From Albidovulum sp. (lineage in GTDB: Bacteria > Pseudomonadota > Alphaproteobacteria > Rhodobacterales > Rhodobacteraceae): a stretch of 36,772 nucleotides of DNA. Location of the stretch: NCBI RefSeq assembly GCF_008933605.1, contig NZ_WBUS01000017.1, positions 1 through 36,772 of the forward strand. The letters run 5' to 3'. Positions 19,377 to 28,004 of this stretch are shown here, piece after piece. Position 1 is the stretch's first letter. Each line of letters opens with the position of its first letter. The position numbers and the translations under genes were made by a program. The notes below the pieces were generated by a model. That model was not told the origin of the DNA and made no database searches. It saw nothing but the letters and a program-made list of their open reading frames with translations.

Positions 19377-19381
19377 CCCCT

Positions 19382-20157
<776 letters not shown>

Positions 20158-20158
<1 letters not shown>

Positions 20159-21231
20159 CACGCGGCCACCTTTCTGATCCACTGGTCCACGGCGACGGCG
20201 AAGATGATCAGCGCGCCAATGAGGAAGAAGGTCCATTGCGGGTCGGTGCCGACGAGGCGCAGACCCATCTCGAAGACGCCGACGATCAGCGCCCCGAAGA
20301 ACATGCCGAGGATGGAGCCGCGCCCGCCGAAGAGCGAGATGCCTCCGATCACCACGGCGGTGATCGACTGGATGTTGCCGAGCTGGCCGGTGGAGGCCGT
20401 GGGCGAGACCGAGCCGAAGCGTCCGATCATCACCCAGCCGGCGACGGCGCAGAAGAGGCCGGCCAGCGCATAGACCTGGAGGATGACACGGTCGGTCTGC
20501 ACCCCGGCAAGCTTCGCGGCCTCGGCGTCGTCGCCGACGGCATAGACATGGCGGCCCCAGGCGGTGTGGCGCAGCACATAGGCCATCACGAGGACGAGCG
20601 CGATCATCAGGAACACGGCATAGAGCACCTTCACGCCCCCCGGCTGGATCGCATTGCCCCAGAACTGGAGCGCGGGGGCATTGGCGGCGATGTCCTGGCT
20701 GCGGATGGTCTCGTTCGCCGAGAAGATGAAGTTGGAGGCAAGCAGGATCTGCCAGGTGCCGAGCGTCACGATGAAGGGCGGCAACCTCAGCCGCGAGATG
20801 AGGAGGCCGTTCATCGCCCCCATCGCCGTGCCGAGCGCGAGGCCGAGCGAGATGGCCAGGGGCGCGGGCAGGCCGTAGCGGAAGGTGAGCTGGCCCATCA
20901 GCACCGAGGAGAAGACGGCGATGGCGCCCACCGACAGGTCGATGCCCGCCGTCAGGATCACGAGGGTCTGGGCGCAGCCGAGGATGCCGACGATGGCGAT
21001 CTGCTGAAGGATCGTCGAGATCGTCGTCGCCTTGAAGAAGTTCTCCGACAGGAGCGCGAAGACGACCACGGCGACGGCCAGCACGATCATCGGAACCGCC
21101 GACGGCGTCTGGTGCAGCCAGTGCTGCATCCGCTTCAGCGCGCCTTCGGGCTCGTGGAACTCGGCCACCTTCTCGGAGGCGCCCTTCAGGCCCTCCTCGA
21201 AGGCCGTTCCAGCTCTTTGATCCGCAGCCAT
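20158..21231 (-). CDS. frcC: Fructose/sugar ABC transporter permease
   Basis: A 357-residue inner-membrane permease of the CUT2 (BPD_transp_2) class. After a 45-residue hydrophilic N-terminus there are about nine or ten hydrophobic segments. The typical CUT2 stretches are present: QTLVILTAGIDLSVGA in the first third, and GGISLFGGRGSILG near residue 290. The permease pairs with itself in the membrane and receives sugar from FrcB. The start lies just after a good GGAGGGG ribosome binding site (minus strand, near 21236-21242). It is separated from frcB by 97 bases that hold a strong intrinsic terminator, so it is probably expressed at a lower level than frcB. Confidence 0.92.
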
Positions 21232-21265
21232 GTTGCCCCTCCCTCTGTCCAGGTTCCATTGCCAG

Positions 21266-21289
21266 AAAAAAGGGCGGCGCGGGCCGCCC
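21266..21289 (-). terminator. Intrinsic terminator between frcB and frcC
   Basis: On the minus strand GGGCGGC (21289-21283) pairs with GCCGCCC (21278-21272) around a 4-base loop, followed by six T (21271-21266). It lies 40 bases after the frcB stop and before the frcC ribosome binding site. A partial terminator here would give more binding protein than permease, a common device in ABC importers. Confidence 0.85.
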
Positions 21290-21328
21290 CTTCACTGGTT
21301 ACCGGCACCCGGGTAACAATGCGACCGA

Positions 21329-22342
21329 TCAGCCCCAGCAGAGCTCCATGCCCTTGGCCGTGTCAATCGACTCGACGCCTTCCGCCGGCTTGTCGGTGAT
21401 GAGCGCGACGCCGGTGTCGAAGAAGTCCTTGCCCTCGGTCGGCGCGGGCTTGGAGCCGTCCTTGATGTAGGCGGCGATCGCCTCGATGCCCTTGGATGCC
21501 ATCAGCAGCGGATACTGCTGCGAGGTGGCGCCGATGATCCCGTCCTTCACATTCTGCACGCCCGGGCAGCCGCCGTCGACGGAGACGATGAGGGTGGAGC
21601 CTTCCTTGCCCACGGCCTTCAGCGCTTCGTAGGCGCCCGCCGCCGACGGTTCGTTGATCGTGTAGACGACGTTGACGTCCGGGTCCTTGGCGAGAAGCGC
21701 CTCCATGGCCTTCAGGCCGCCTTCCTCGTTGCCGGCGGTGACTTCGTGCCCGACAATGCGCGGGTCGGTCTCGTCGCCCCATTTGTTGGGGTCGCCGAGG
21801 TCCACGCCGAAGCCCTGCAGGAAGCCCTGGTCGCGCAGCACGTCGACCGAGGGCTGCGAGATGGCGAGGTCGAGCAGCGCGATCTTGGCATTCGCGGCCG
21901 CATCGCCCATCGTCGCCTTGGCCCACTGGCCGATGAGGAGGCCGGCGGCGAAGTTGTCGGTGGCGAATGTCGCGTCCGCCGCGTCGATCGGGTCCAGCGG
22001 CGTGTCGAGCGCGATCACCAGCACCCCGGCGTCCCGTGCGGCCTTGACGGAATCGACGATCGCCTTGGTATCCGAGGCCGTCAGGAGGATGCCCTTCGCG
22101 CCGTCGGCCACGCAGGCCTCGATGGCCGCGACCTGGCTTTCGTGGTCGCCGTCGATCTTGCCGGCATAAGACTTCAGTTCGATCCCGAGTTCGGCGGCCT
22201 TTGCGGTCGCGCCTTCCTTCATTTTCACGAAGAAGGGATTGGTGTCGGTCTTGGTGATGAGGCAGGCGCTGTCGGCCGAGGCGGCGGTGGCGCCGCCGAT
22301 GAGAAGCGCCGCCGTGGCGGCGCTGGCGAAGAGTCTCTTCAT
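21329..22342 (-). CDS. frcB: Fructose/sugar ABC transporter periplasmic binding protein
   Basis: A 337-residue periplasmic sugar-binding protein (Peripla_BP_4 type) with a typical signal peptide: MKR, a hydrophobic core to about residue 17, then cleavage near ASA|DS at about residue 23. The mature N-terminus [13 protein letters not shown], the middle DGDHESQV and TFATDNFA segments and the C-terminal GMELCWG agree well with my memory of rhizobial FrcB, so fructose (possibly also ribose or mannose) is the likely ligand. The ATG at 22342 has GGAGG with a 5-base spacer. It is first of the frcBCA operon and divergent from a ROK-type regulator; a palindrome and a TTGACA box lie in the shared upstream region. 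No frcK kinase gene follows frcA here. Confidence 0.93.
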   Translation of the reverse strand: MKRLFASAATAALLIGGATAASADSACLITKTDTNPFFVKMKEGATAKAAELGIELKSYAGKIDGDHESQVAAIEACVADGAKGILLTASDTKAIVDSVKAARDAGVLVIALDTPLDPIDAADATFATDNFAAGLLIGQWAKATMGDAAANAKIALLDLAISQPSVDVLRDQGFLQGFGVDLGDPNKWGDETDPRIVGHEVTAGNEEGGLKAMEALLAKDPDVNVVYTINEPSAAGAYEALKAVGKEGSTLIVSVDGGCPGVQNVKDGIIGATSQQYPLLMASKGIEAIAAYIKDGSKPAPTEGKDFFDTGVALITDKPAEGVESIDTAKGMELCWG

Positions 22343-22450
22343 GTCGTCCTCCCTGACGAAGGGTCTCGCGCGTCCTGCACGGCCCGGGCATCGCGGACAG
22401 GCCGCGTCTGCCTGTCCCCGACGTCGGTTGTGCCCCGACTCGGCGTGGGC

Positions 22451-22456
22451 TGTCAA
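22451..22456 (-). promoter_or_regulatory. Candidate -35 box of the frcB promoter
   Basis: On the minus strand a perfect TTGACA (22456-22451) lies immediately next to the AT-rich palindrome. About 18 bases downstream the best -10 candidate is CACAAC, a poor match, which suggests the promoter may need an activator. The frcB ATG is about 110 bases downstream of the -35 box. Confidence 0.4.
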
Positions 22457-22458
22457 TA

Positions 22459-22479
22459 AATAAATCAAGTTGATTTATT
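22459..22479. promoter_or_regulatory. Perfect palindrome, probable operator of the ROK regulator
   Basis: Arms AATAAATCAA (22459-22468) and TTGATTTATT (22470-22479) are perfectly complementary around a single G. This AT-only island stands out sharply in its GC-rich surroundings, and lies between divergent frcB (minus) and the ROK-type regulator (plus), 26 bases before the regulator ATG. ROK repressors such as NagC, Mlc and XylR bind AT-rich palindromes of similar size, so this is very likely where the adjacent regulator binds. Confidence 0.8.
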
Positions 22480-22505
22480 AATAGGGCGAGACCAGACTTG
22501 ACGTC

Positions 22506-23723
22506 ATGACGACAGGCGATATGGCGGAAAACATGGATGCCACTCTGATCCGCGATCCGATGGGGGGCGCGACGCCTTCGGGCGTGCGCGACCACAACGA
22601 ACGCCTCGTCCTGTCGCTGATCCAGCGCCACGGCGCGCTGCCCTCGGCCGATGTCGCCCGCCGCGCCAATGTCTCGGCGCAGACCGTCTCGACCATCATC
22701 CGCGCGCTGGAGAAGGACGGCCTCCTGATCCGGGGGGAGCCGATCCGGGGCAGGGTGGGCAAGCCCTCGATCCCGATGGCCCTCAATCCCGACGGGGTGC
22801 TCTCGCTCGGACTGAACATCGGCAGGAAGAGCGCCGACCTCGTGCTGATCGACGTCACCGGCGCGATCCGCGCGGTCGCCAAGCGCACCTATGCCTATCC
22901 GACCCCCGGCGCCGTGATGCGGTTTCTCGAGGAGAACCTGCCGAAGGCGACGGCGCCGCTCGAGGCGCTCGGGCGCGCGCGGCTGGCCGGAATCGGAGTT
23001 GCCGCACCCTTCGAGCTCTGGAACTGGCTCGACATCGTGAATGCCCCGAAGGAAGAGATGCAGGCCTGGCGCGACTTCGACATCGAGGACCGGGTCGCCG
23101 CCGTGACGGGGCTGCCGGTGATCCTGCGCAACGACGCGACCGCCGCCTGCACCGCCGAGCATGTCTTCGGCCGCGGCCGCGAGTTCGCCGACTACGCCTA
23201 TTTCTTCATCGGATCCTTCATCGGCGGCGGCGTGGTGCTGAACGATACCGTCTACACGGGGCGCACCGGCAATGCCGGAGCCTTCGGATCGATCCCCGTG
23301 GCCTCCGGGGCGGGGGTGCCGCGCCAACTCATCGACCATGCGTCGATCTTCCTGCTGGAGCGGCGGCTGTCCAAGGCCGGGATCGACCCGGCCGCGATCT
23401 GGGATCCCGGGACGGACTGGGCGGCGTTCGGGGCCGCGCTCGACGACTGGATCGAGCACACCGCACGCCATCTTGCCATCGGCGTGGTCGCCGTCTCGGC
23501 CGTGATCGACTTCGAGCGCATCCTGGTCGAGGTGAATGCCCCGCCCGAGGTGCGCAGGCGCATCGTCGAGCGGACCCGCGTCGCGGCGGCCGGGCTCGAC
23601 ACGCAGGGCATCGGCGCGCCGGTGATCGCCGAGGCGAGCGTCGGCCGCAATGCCCGCGCCATCGGCGCCGCCGCGTTGCCCATCCTCGACCGCTACCTCC
23701 TGAGCCAGCCGCGCTTCGGCTGA
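22506..23723 (+). CDS. ROK-family transcriptional regulator (sugar-responsive)
   Basis: A 405-residue regulator with an N-terminal winged helix-turn-helix (about residues 34-75, LVLSLIQRHGALPSADVARRANVS) and a C-terminal ROK (repressor, ORF, kinase) domain. It is divergent from frcBCA, so it probably controls fructose uptake in response to a sugar. The ROK domain is degenerate: the usual AGE-x-GH element reads AGAFGSI (A259, S262), and the zinc-binding CxCGxxGC cluster is missing. Sugar kinase activity is therefore unlikely, and the domain probably serves only as a ligand sensor. Starts at 22506 and 22524 are both possible; neither has a strong ribosome binding site. Downstream genes follow after 72 bases on the same strand. 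Confidence 0.88.
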   Translation: MTTGDMAENMDATLIRDPMGGATPSGVRDHNERLVLSLIQRHGALPSADVARRANVSAQTVSTIIRALEKDGLLIRGEPIRGRVGKPSIPMALNPDGVLSLGLNIGRKSADLVLIDVTGAIRAVAKRTYAYPTPGAVMRFLEENLPKATAPLEALGRARLAGIGVAAPFELWNWLDIVNAPKEEMQAWRDFDIEDRVAAVTGLPVILRNDATAACTAEHVFGRGREFADYAYFFIGSFIGGGVVLNDTVYTGRTGNAGAFGSIPVASGAGVPRQLIDHASIFLLERRLSKAGIDPAAIWDPGTDWAAFGAALDDWIEHTARHLAIGVVAVSAVIDFERILVEVNAPPEVRRRIVERTRVAAAGLDTQGIGAPVIAEASVGRNARAIGAAALPILDRYLLSQPRFG

Positions 23724-23795
23724 ACCTTGCCGCGGGGCGCTGTGGAAACAGCGCCGTCCGTGCTAGGCTCGGCCCTGCGCAACAGGGAGGCTCGC

Positions 23796-24956
23796 ATGAG
23801 CAACGAGGGCCTGACCCTTCTCGTCGGCACGACGAAGGGGGCATTTCTGCTGTCCGGCGGAAACGGCCGGGCGGAGTGGGACGTCGCGGGGCCGTTCTGC
23901 GGCGGCTGGCCGATCAATCATGTGATCGGCGACCCCGGGAGCGGCACGATCTGGGCCGGCGGCGGGGGCGACTGGCACGGGGCAGGCGTCTGGCGCTCCA
24001 CCGACGGCGGGACCACATGGCAGGTCGCGCGGCTGAGCCGCGGCACGATCGACGACTGGGCCGAGAAGGACCCGGATTTCGCCGCGATGGCCGGCTGGAG
24101 CCAGGCCGCGACGCCCTTCGACGGGCTCATGAGCCAGGTCTGGTCGCTCGGGCTCGCCGGCGACACCCTCTACGCCGGCACGAAGCCGGCAGGGCTTGTC
24201 GCCAGCCACGACGGCGGCGTGACCTGGGAGCGCGTCGAAAGCCTGACGGATCATCCCTCGGCGTCGGGCTGGAATCCCGGCGCGGCGGGGCTCGTCCTGC
24301 ACACCATCGTCGCCGACCCGGCGAATCCCGCAAAGCTCTGGGTCGGCATTTCGGCCGCCGGCGTCTTCGCCACCGAGGACGGCGGCGCGACCTGGGAACG
24401 GCGTAACCGCCTTGCGAACGCTGCCGCCTGCGAGGGGCACGACCACCCCGCCGCGCCGAGGGACGGCGAAACCGGCCATTGCGTACACAACATGATGCGT
24501 GCACCGGGCACGGCGGACGTGCTCTACCAGCAGAACCATCATGGGGTCTGGCGGTCCCCGGACGGCGGGCGGAGCTGGGAGGATGTTACCGCCGGCCTGC
24601 CCTCCACCTTCGGCTTTCCGATCCGCGTGCACCCGCGCGACCCCGATACGCTCTGGACCCTGCCCCTGAACGGCGACACCCAGGGCCGCTTCCCTCCCGG
24701 CGCGGCGGCGGCGGTCTGGCGGTCGCGCGACGGGGGAAGGACATGGAAGGACCTGCGCGAGGGGCTGCCGCAGAAGGGTTGCTATTTCACCGTCCTGCGC
24801 CAGGCCATGGCCGGCGACGCGCGCGAACCCGCCGGGCTCTACTTCGGCACGAACTCCGGATCGGTCTTCGCCAGCCGCGACGAAGGCGAGAGCTGGCACG
24901 AGATCGCCCGCCACCTGCCGACGATCCTCGCGGTCGAGGTCCTGGACCGCGCCTAG
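23796..24956 (+). CDS. BNR/Asp-box repeat protein (six-bladed propeller, sialidase-like fold)
   Basis: A 386-residue protein with six Asp-box motifs of the form S-x-D-G-G-x-T-W: STDGGTTW at about 68, SHDGGVTW near 136, TEDGGATW near 193, SPDGGRSW near 253, SRDGGRTW near 309 and a relaxed SRDEGESW near 359. The regular spacing of about 50-60 residues suggests a six-bladed beta-propeller as in sialidases, sortilin-like and YCF48-like proteins. There is no signal peptide, so it is probably cytoplasmic, and no sialidase arginine triad was recognised. The start at 23796 has AGGGAGG with a 5-base spacer. It may be co-transcribed with the ROK regulator upstream. Function is unknown; glycoside hydrolase annotations of such proteins rest on fold only. 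Confidence 0.8.
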   Translation: MSNEGLTLLVGTTKGAFLLSGGNGRAEWDVAGPFCGGWPINHVIGDPGSGTIWAGGGGDWHGAGVWRSTDGGTTWQVARLSRGTIDDWAEKDPDFAAMAGWSQAATPFDGLMSQVWSLGLAGDTLYAGTKPAGLVASHDGGVTWERVESLTDHPSASGWNPGAAGLVLHTIVADPANPAKLWVGISAAGVFATEDGGATWERRNRLANAAACEGHDHPAAPRDGETGHCVHNMMRAPGTADVLYQQNHHGVWRSPDGGRSWEDVTAGLPSTFGFPIRVHPRDPDTLWTLPLNGDTQGRFPPGAAAAVWRSRDGGRTWKDLREGLPQKGCYFTVLRQAMAGDAREPAGLYFGTNSGSVFASRDEGESWHEIARHLPTILAVEVLDRA

Positions 24957-24963
24957 CCTGTTC

Positions 24964-24973
24964 GGGGGGGGGG
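24964..24973 (+). repeat. Homopolymer of ten G after the BNR gene
   Basis: Ten consecutive G residues lie 8 bases after the stop codon of the BNR-repeat gene. Such tracts can change length by replication slippage and are also common places for base-calling errors. The rest of 24974-25184 shows no gene or terminator that I can support. Confidence 0.7.
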
Positions 24974-25184
24974 CGGCCCGCCCTGCCACGTGGCGATTGC
25001 GGGCTGCGCAGGCCGCCGGAGCGTGGTCACGATGCTAGCTGAATCGACGCGGTGATGCCCCGCGAGGCGGCCTCCGGCGCGACTCCGGGCACGAACCTTG
25101 CGGTCATGGACAAAGGCGGGCACTTTCCGACGGCCGAGCATCCGAAGGGGTCCCAACCACACCCTGCGGAGGCACCGCGGCAGC

Positions 25185-25199
25185 CGGTTGCTGCAACCG
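25185..25199. promoter_or_regulatory. Inverted repeat upstream of the BKACE gene
   Basis: CGGTTG (25185-25190) and CAACCG (25194-25199) are perfect arms around CTG, 40 bases before the ATG at 25239. The position suits an operator; the size is modest and chance occurrence is possible in a long GC-rich region. Confidence 0.3.
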
Positions 25200-25238
25200 T
25201 GGCCAAGGGGCCGACAGACGGAAAGCCGGGAGAGCGAC

Positions 25239-26084
25239 ATGACCACCCCCTGCATCATCTCTGTGGCGATCACCGGCAGTCTGCCGACGAAGGCAAACAA
25301 CCCCGCCGTGCCGGTATCGATCTCCGAACAGGTCGAAAGCGCACAGGAGGCCTTCGAGGCCGGTGCGACGATCGTCCATTGTCACGTCCGCGACGACGAG
25401 GGCCGGCCGAGTTCCGATCCCGGGCGTTTCGCCCGGCTGATGGAAGGGCTGCGGCACCATTGCCCCGGCATGATCGTGCAGCTTTCGACCGGCGGGCGGT
25501 CGGGGGTCGGACAGGCGCGGGGCGGGATGCTGCCGCTCAAGCCCGACATGGCCAGCCTCTCGGTCGGCTCGAACAACTTTCCGACGCGGGTCTACGAGAA
25601 CCCGCCGGACCTCGTCGACTGGCTCGCCGCCGAGATGCTGGCCTACGGCGTGACGCCCGAGATCGAGGTCTTCGACCTGTCCCATATCTTCACGGCGCAC
25701 CAGATGTGGCAGGCGGGGCAGATCGCCGCCAGGCCCTATCTGCAGTTCGTCATGGGCGTGCGGAACGCGATGCCGGCCGACCGCGACGTCTTCGACTTCT
25801 ACATCCGCACCGTCAGGCGGCTCTTCGGCGAGGACACGCCCTGGAGCGCCGCCGGCATCGGCCCGAGCCAGATCGTCCTGAACGACTGGGCGGTGTCGTC
25901 CGGCGGCCATGCGCGGACGGGCCTTGAGGATAATGTCCGGCTCGACCGCGACCGGCTGGCGCCGTCGAACGCGGCACTGGTGCGACGGGTGGTGGCGCTC
26001 TGCGAACGCTACGGCCGCCCTGTGGCCGACTGGCGGACGGCCCGCCGCCTCCTCGGGCTCGGCGCGGGGGGAGACGGAGGATAG
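25239..26084 (+). CDS. Beta-keto acid cleavage enzyme (BKACE, DUF849 family)
   Basis: A 281-residue TIM-barrel enzyme of the BKACE family, which condenses a beta-keto acid with acetyl-CoA and cleaves it to a CoA ester and acetoacetate, using a divalent metal. The metal-binding HCHVRD is at residues 47-52 (H47, H49), preceded by a strand ending TIV, and STGG near residue 83 is the usual substrate-binding loop. EVFDLSHI later in the chain corresponds to the conserved barrel strand. The family includes 3-keto-5-aminohexanoate cleavage enzyme, but the substrate cannot be read here. The start at 25239 follows GGGAGAG; a longer open frame upstream is not protein-like. It may belong to the same catabolic group as the BNR protein, although 282 bases separate them. 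Confidence 0.88.
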   Translation: MTTPCIISVAITGSLPTKANNPAVPVSISEQVESAQEAFEAGATIVHCHVRDDEGRPSSDPGRFARLMEGLRHHCPGMIVQLSTGGRSGVGQARGGMLPLKPDMASLSVGSNNFPTRVYENPPDLVDWLAAEMLAYGVTPEIEVFDLSHIFTAHQMWQAGQIAARPYLQFVMGVRNAMPADRDVFDFYIRTVRRLFGEDTPWSAAGIGPSQIVLNDWAVSSGGHARTGLEDNVRLDRDRLAPSNAALVRRVVALCERYGRPVADWRTARRLLGLGAGGDGG

Positions 26085-26266
26085 GGTATGACTCCGGTCC
26101 AGGATTCCGCGCGGGAGGCATTCGAGGGGCGCGCGACCGTTTCGGCGCGGGAGGCAGGCGCGCCGGTGGCCATCGCCGGTTCCCTTTCCTCGGGGGATCG
26201 AGGCTGCCCAAGGGGCCGCGGACCTGCCCGGACAGGGCATCCCGTCCATGGTGCGCCGTCCGGGGA

Positions 26267-26350
26267 TGGTGGGCGACCCTGGAATCGAACCAGGCATGAG
26301 TCTCCTCGGCGGAGTTACAGTCCGCTGCCGCACCTTGCAGCACGTCGCCC
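26267..26350 (-). tRNA. tRNA-Tyr (GTA)
   Basis: Read on the minus strand, a 7-bp acceptor stem GGGCGAC/GTCGCCC, anticodon arm GCGGA-CTGTAAC-TCCGC with anticodon GTA, a long variable arm (GAG...CTC) as expected for bacterial tyrosine tRNA, and a T arm CCTGG-TTCGATT-CCAGG. Discriminator A and an encoded CCA complete the 3' end. It lies between the BKACE gene and rlmB, on the opposite strand to both. Confidence 0.95.
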
Positions 26351-26472
26351 ACTGGCGCGGTGAATACGCACGGCGGCAAGGGGCGTCAAGGACGAAAATC
26401 CCGGGCCGCGGGGCTTGTTCTCGGGCACGCGCCGGCGCATTCTCGCGCCCCTTCGGGACGGAGATCGCAACG

Positions 26473-27255
26473 ATGAAGAAGCCCGCCTGGGTGATCGACA
26501 AGGAGCGCGCGCGGCGCGCGGCGGCGGCCGAGACGGTCTGGCTCTTCGGCCTTCACGCGGTGCGCGACGCGCTGATGAACCCGCGGCGGGAGAAGCTGCG
26601 GCTGGTGCTGACCAAGAACGCCGCCGACCGGCTCGGCGATGCGCTGGCGGCGGGTTCGATCGTGCCCGAGATCGTCGATCCCCGGAAGTTCGACGCGCAT
26701 GTGCCGCTTGGCACCGACAGCGTCCACCAGGGCGCGGCGCTGGAAGTGAAGCCGCTCGCCTGGGGGTCGCTCGACGCGGTCTGCGCGGGGGGCGCGGGCC
26801 GCGCGCTGGTCGTCGTGCTCGACCGGGTGACCGATCCGCACAACGTGGGCGCCATCCTGCGCTCGGCCGAGGTCTTCGGCGCGCGCGCCGTGATCGCGCC
26901 GGCCCGCCATTCCGCCCCCGAGACCGGCGCGCTCGCCAAGACGGCAAGCGGCGCGCTGGAGCGCCAGCCCTACCTTCGGGTCGGCAACCTTTCGGAGGCG
27001 ATGGAGCACCTGCGGGACATGGGCTATGTCCTTCTCGGCCTTGACGGCGAGGGCCGCGCGACGCTGGCCGAGGCCCTGGCGGAAACCGGCGGCCGGCCCG
27101 TCGCGCTCGTCCTCGGGTCCGAAGGCCCGGGCCTGCGCGAGAAGACGCGCGACACCTGCGACCGTCTCGTGCGCATCCCCTTCGCGGGCGGCTTCGGATC
27201 GCTCAACGTCTCCAACGCCGCGGCGGTCGCGCTTTACGCGGCCGCTACGGGCTGA
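26473..27255 (+). CDS. rlmB: 23S rRNA (guanosine-2'-O)-methyltransferase, SpoU/TrmH family
   Basis: A 260-residue SAM-dependent SPOUT methyltransferase that modifies the 2'-O of a guanosine in the 23S rRNA peptidyl-transferase region (G2251 in E. coli numbering, if RlmB). The three SpoU motifs are present: NVGAILRSAEVFGA (about 128-141), LVLGSEGPGL (about 215-224) and IPFAGGFGSLNVSNAAAVALY at the C-terminus. The N-terminal ~75 residues match the substrate-binding domain of TrmH-type enzymes, starting at VWLFGLHAVRDAL. The ATG at 26473 is chosen because the frame upstream overlaps the tRNA. Other TrmH-type targets are possible, but RlmB is the best fit. Confidence 0.92.
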   Translation: MKKPAWVIDKERARRAAAAETVWLFGLHAVRDALMNPRREKLRLVLTKNAADRLGDALAAGSIVPEIVDPRKFDAHVPLGTDSVHQGAALEVKPLAWGSLDAVCAGGAGRALVVVLDRVTDPHNVGAILRSAEVFGARAVIAPARHSAPETGALAKTASGALERQPYLRVGNLSEAMEHLRDMGYVLLGLDGEGRATLAEALAETGGRPVALVLGSEGPGLREKTRDTCDRLVRIPFAGGFGSLNVSNAAAVALYAAATG

Positions 27256-27302
27256 CCGGTCGCGCCGGAGCACGCTTCATCACGCTTGCGGGAGCCCCCT
27301 TT

Positions 27303-27321
27303 CACCGCCGGGGCGGCGGTG
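27303..27321 (+). terminator. Hairpin after rlmB, possible weak terminator
   Basis: CACCGCCG (27303-27310) pairs perfectly with CGGCGGTG (27314-27321) around GGG, 47 bases after the rlmB stop. Downstream bases GCATCTTTG contain only three T, so termination efficiency is doubtful. Confidence 0.35.
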
Positions 27322-27378
27322 GCATCTTTGCCCGCAGCCCCGGACTGCGTGTCGGGGCGCCGCCGGAAAGGACGCCAC

Positions 27379-27843
27379 ATGACGCTTACCCGCCGCAGCC
27401 TCCTTGCCGTGGCCCTGATGATCCCGGTCGCGGGCACGATCCTGCGGCCCGCACTGGCGCGCGAACCGGAAATCTATGCGCCGGGCGGAATTGCCCTCCA
27501 AGGGTACGACCCCGTGGCCTATTTCACAACGGGCAAGCCGGTGAAAGGCAGCCCGGATCACGCGCTGATGTGGCGTGGGGCCACCTGGTATTTCGCCAGT
27601 GCGGCCTCACGGGAGGCTTTCGAGATGAACCCCCAGGCCTATGCGCCGCAATACGGCGGCTACTGTGCCTATGCGATGACGAAGGGCGCCATCGCGCCCA
27701 CGGTGCCCGATGCCTTTGCCGTGGCCGGCGGGCGGCTCTATCTGACCTATTCGACCGAGGTCCGGGCGATCTGGGAAGAGGATGTCGCGGGCAATGTCGC
27801 GCTGGCAAACGAGCACTGGCCCGAGATTATGAACAAAAAGTGA
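27379..27843 (+). CDS. Exported YHS-domain protein
   Basis: A 154-residue protein with an N-terminal signal sequence. TRRSLLAVALMIP has a twin-arginine-like pair before a hydrophobic core, with probable cleavage after ALA at residue 27. The mature part is a YHS domain: GYDPVAYFTTGKP (about 42-54), the MWRGATWYFAS segment, and YGGYCAYAM with C96. YHS domains are thought to bind metals or to serve as small folding modules in metal-handling proteins. The start ATG at 27379 follows CCGGAAAGGACG. Whether export is by Tat or Sec is unclear because the RR motif is incomplete. It is monocistronic by position; the next gene is 161 bases away, beyond a terminator. Confidence 0.85.
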   Translation: MTLTRRSLLAVALMIPVAGTILRPALAREPEIYAPGGIALQGYDPVAYFTTGKPVKGSPDHALMWRGATWYFASAASREAFEMNPQAYAPQYGGYCAYAMTKGAIAPTVPDAFAVAGGRLYLTYSTEVRAIWEEDVAGNVALANEHWPEIMNKK

Positions 27844-27894
27844 TCACAAATTCCGGGGCTGCCTCTTTCACCTCAGCGTCACAGTTCTAAATCA

Positions 27895-27987
27895 ATATGG
27901 CGAAGCACGGGTTCGGAACACCCGCGCTTCAATTCACTGTCCCTCGTTCCGCACTGGCGCCCGGCCGCTTGGTTCGGGCGCCTTTTT
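27895..27987 (+). ncRNA. Candidate small RNA or leader ending in a terminator
   Basis: Between the YHS gene stop (27843) and the CoA-binding gene (28005) lies an AT-richer stretch with promoter-like boxes (TTTCAC at 27866-27871, 16 bases, TAAATC at 27888-27893), then about 60 bases with no ORF, then a strong intrinsic terminator at 27956-27987. The terminator is 112 bases from the YHS stop, far for its own mRNA. A small RNA of roughly 85-90 nt starting near 27900, or an attenuated leader, would explain this. Start and strand of transcription are inferred. Confidence 0.3.
27956..27987 (+). terminator. Intrinsic terminator before the CoA-binding gene
   Basis: GGCGCCCG (27956-27963) pairs perfectly with CGGGCGCC (27975-27982), followed by five T (27983-27987). 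It ends only 17 bases before the next ATG, so it must stop transcripts from upstream. Confidence 0.85.
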
Positions 27988-28004
27988 CTGTGAGGTTGCC
28001 GCAC

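Noticed and set aside
20159-21295. Upstream extension of the frcA frame through frcC (to 637 residues)
   Set aside because: The extension is Arg-rich shadow sequence; frcA is complete from the ATG at 20158, which is coupled to the frcC stop.
26088-26363. A 91-residue plus-strand ORF with a good SD
   Set aside because: Its second half is antisense to tRNA-Tyr and low-complexity; kept only as a possible remnant among the findings.
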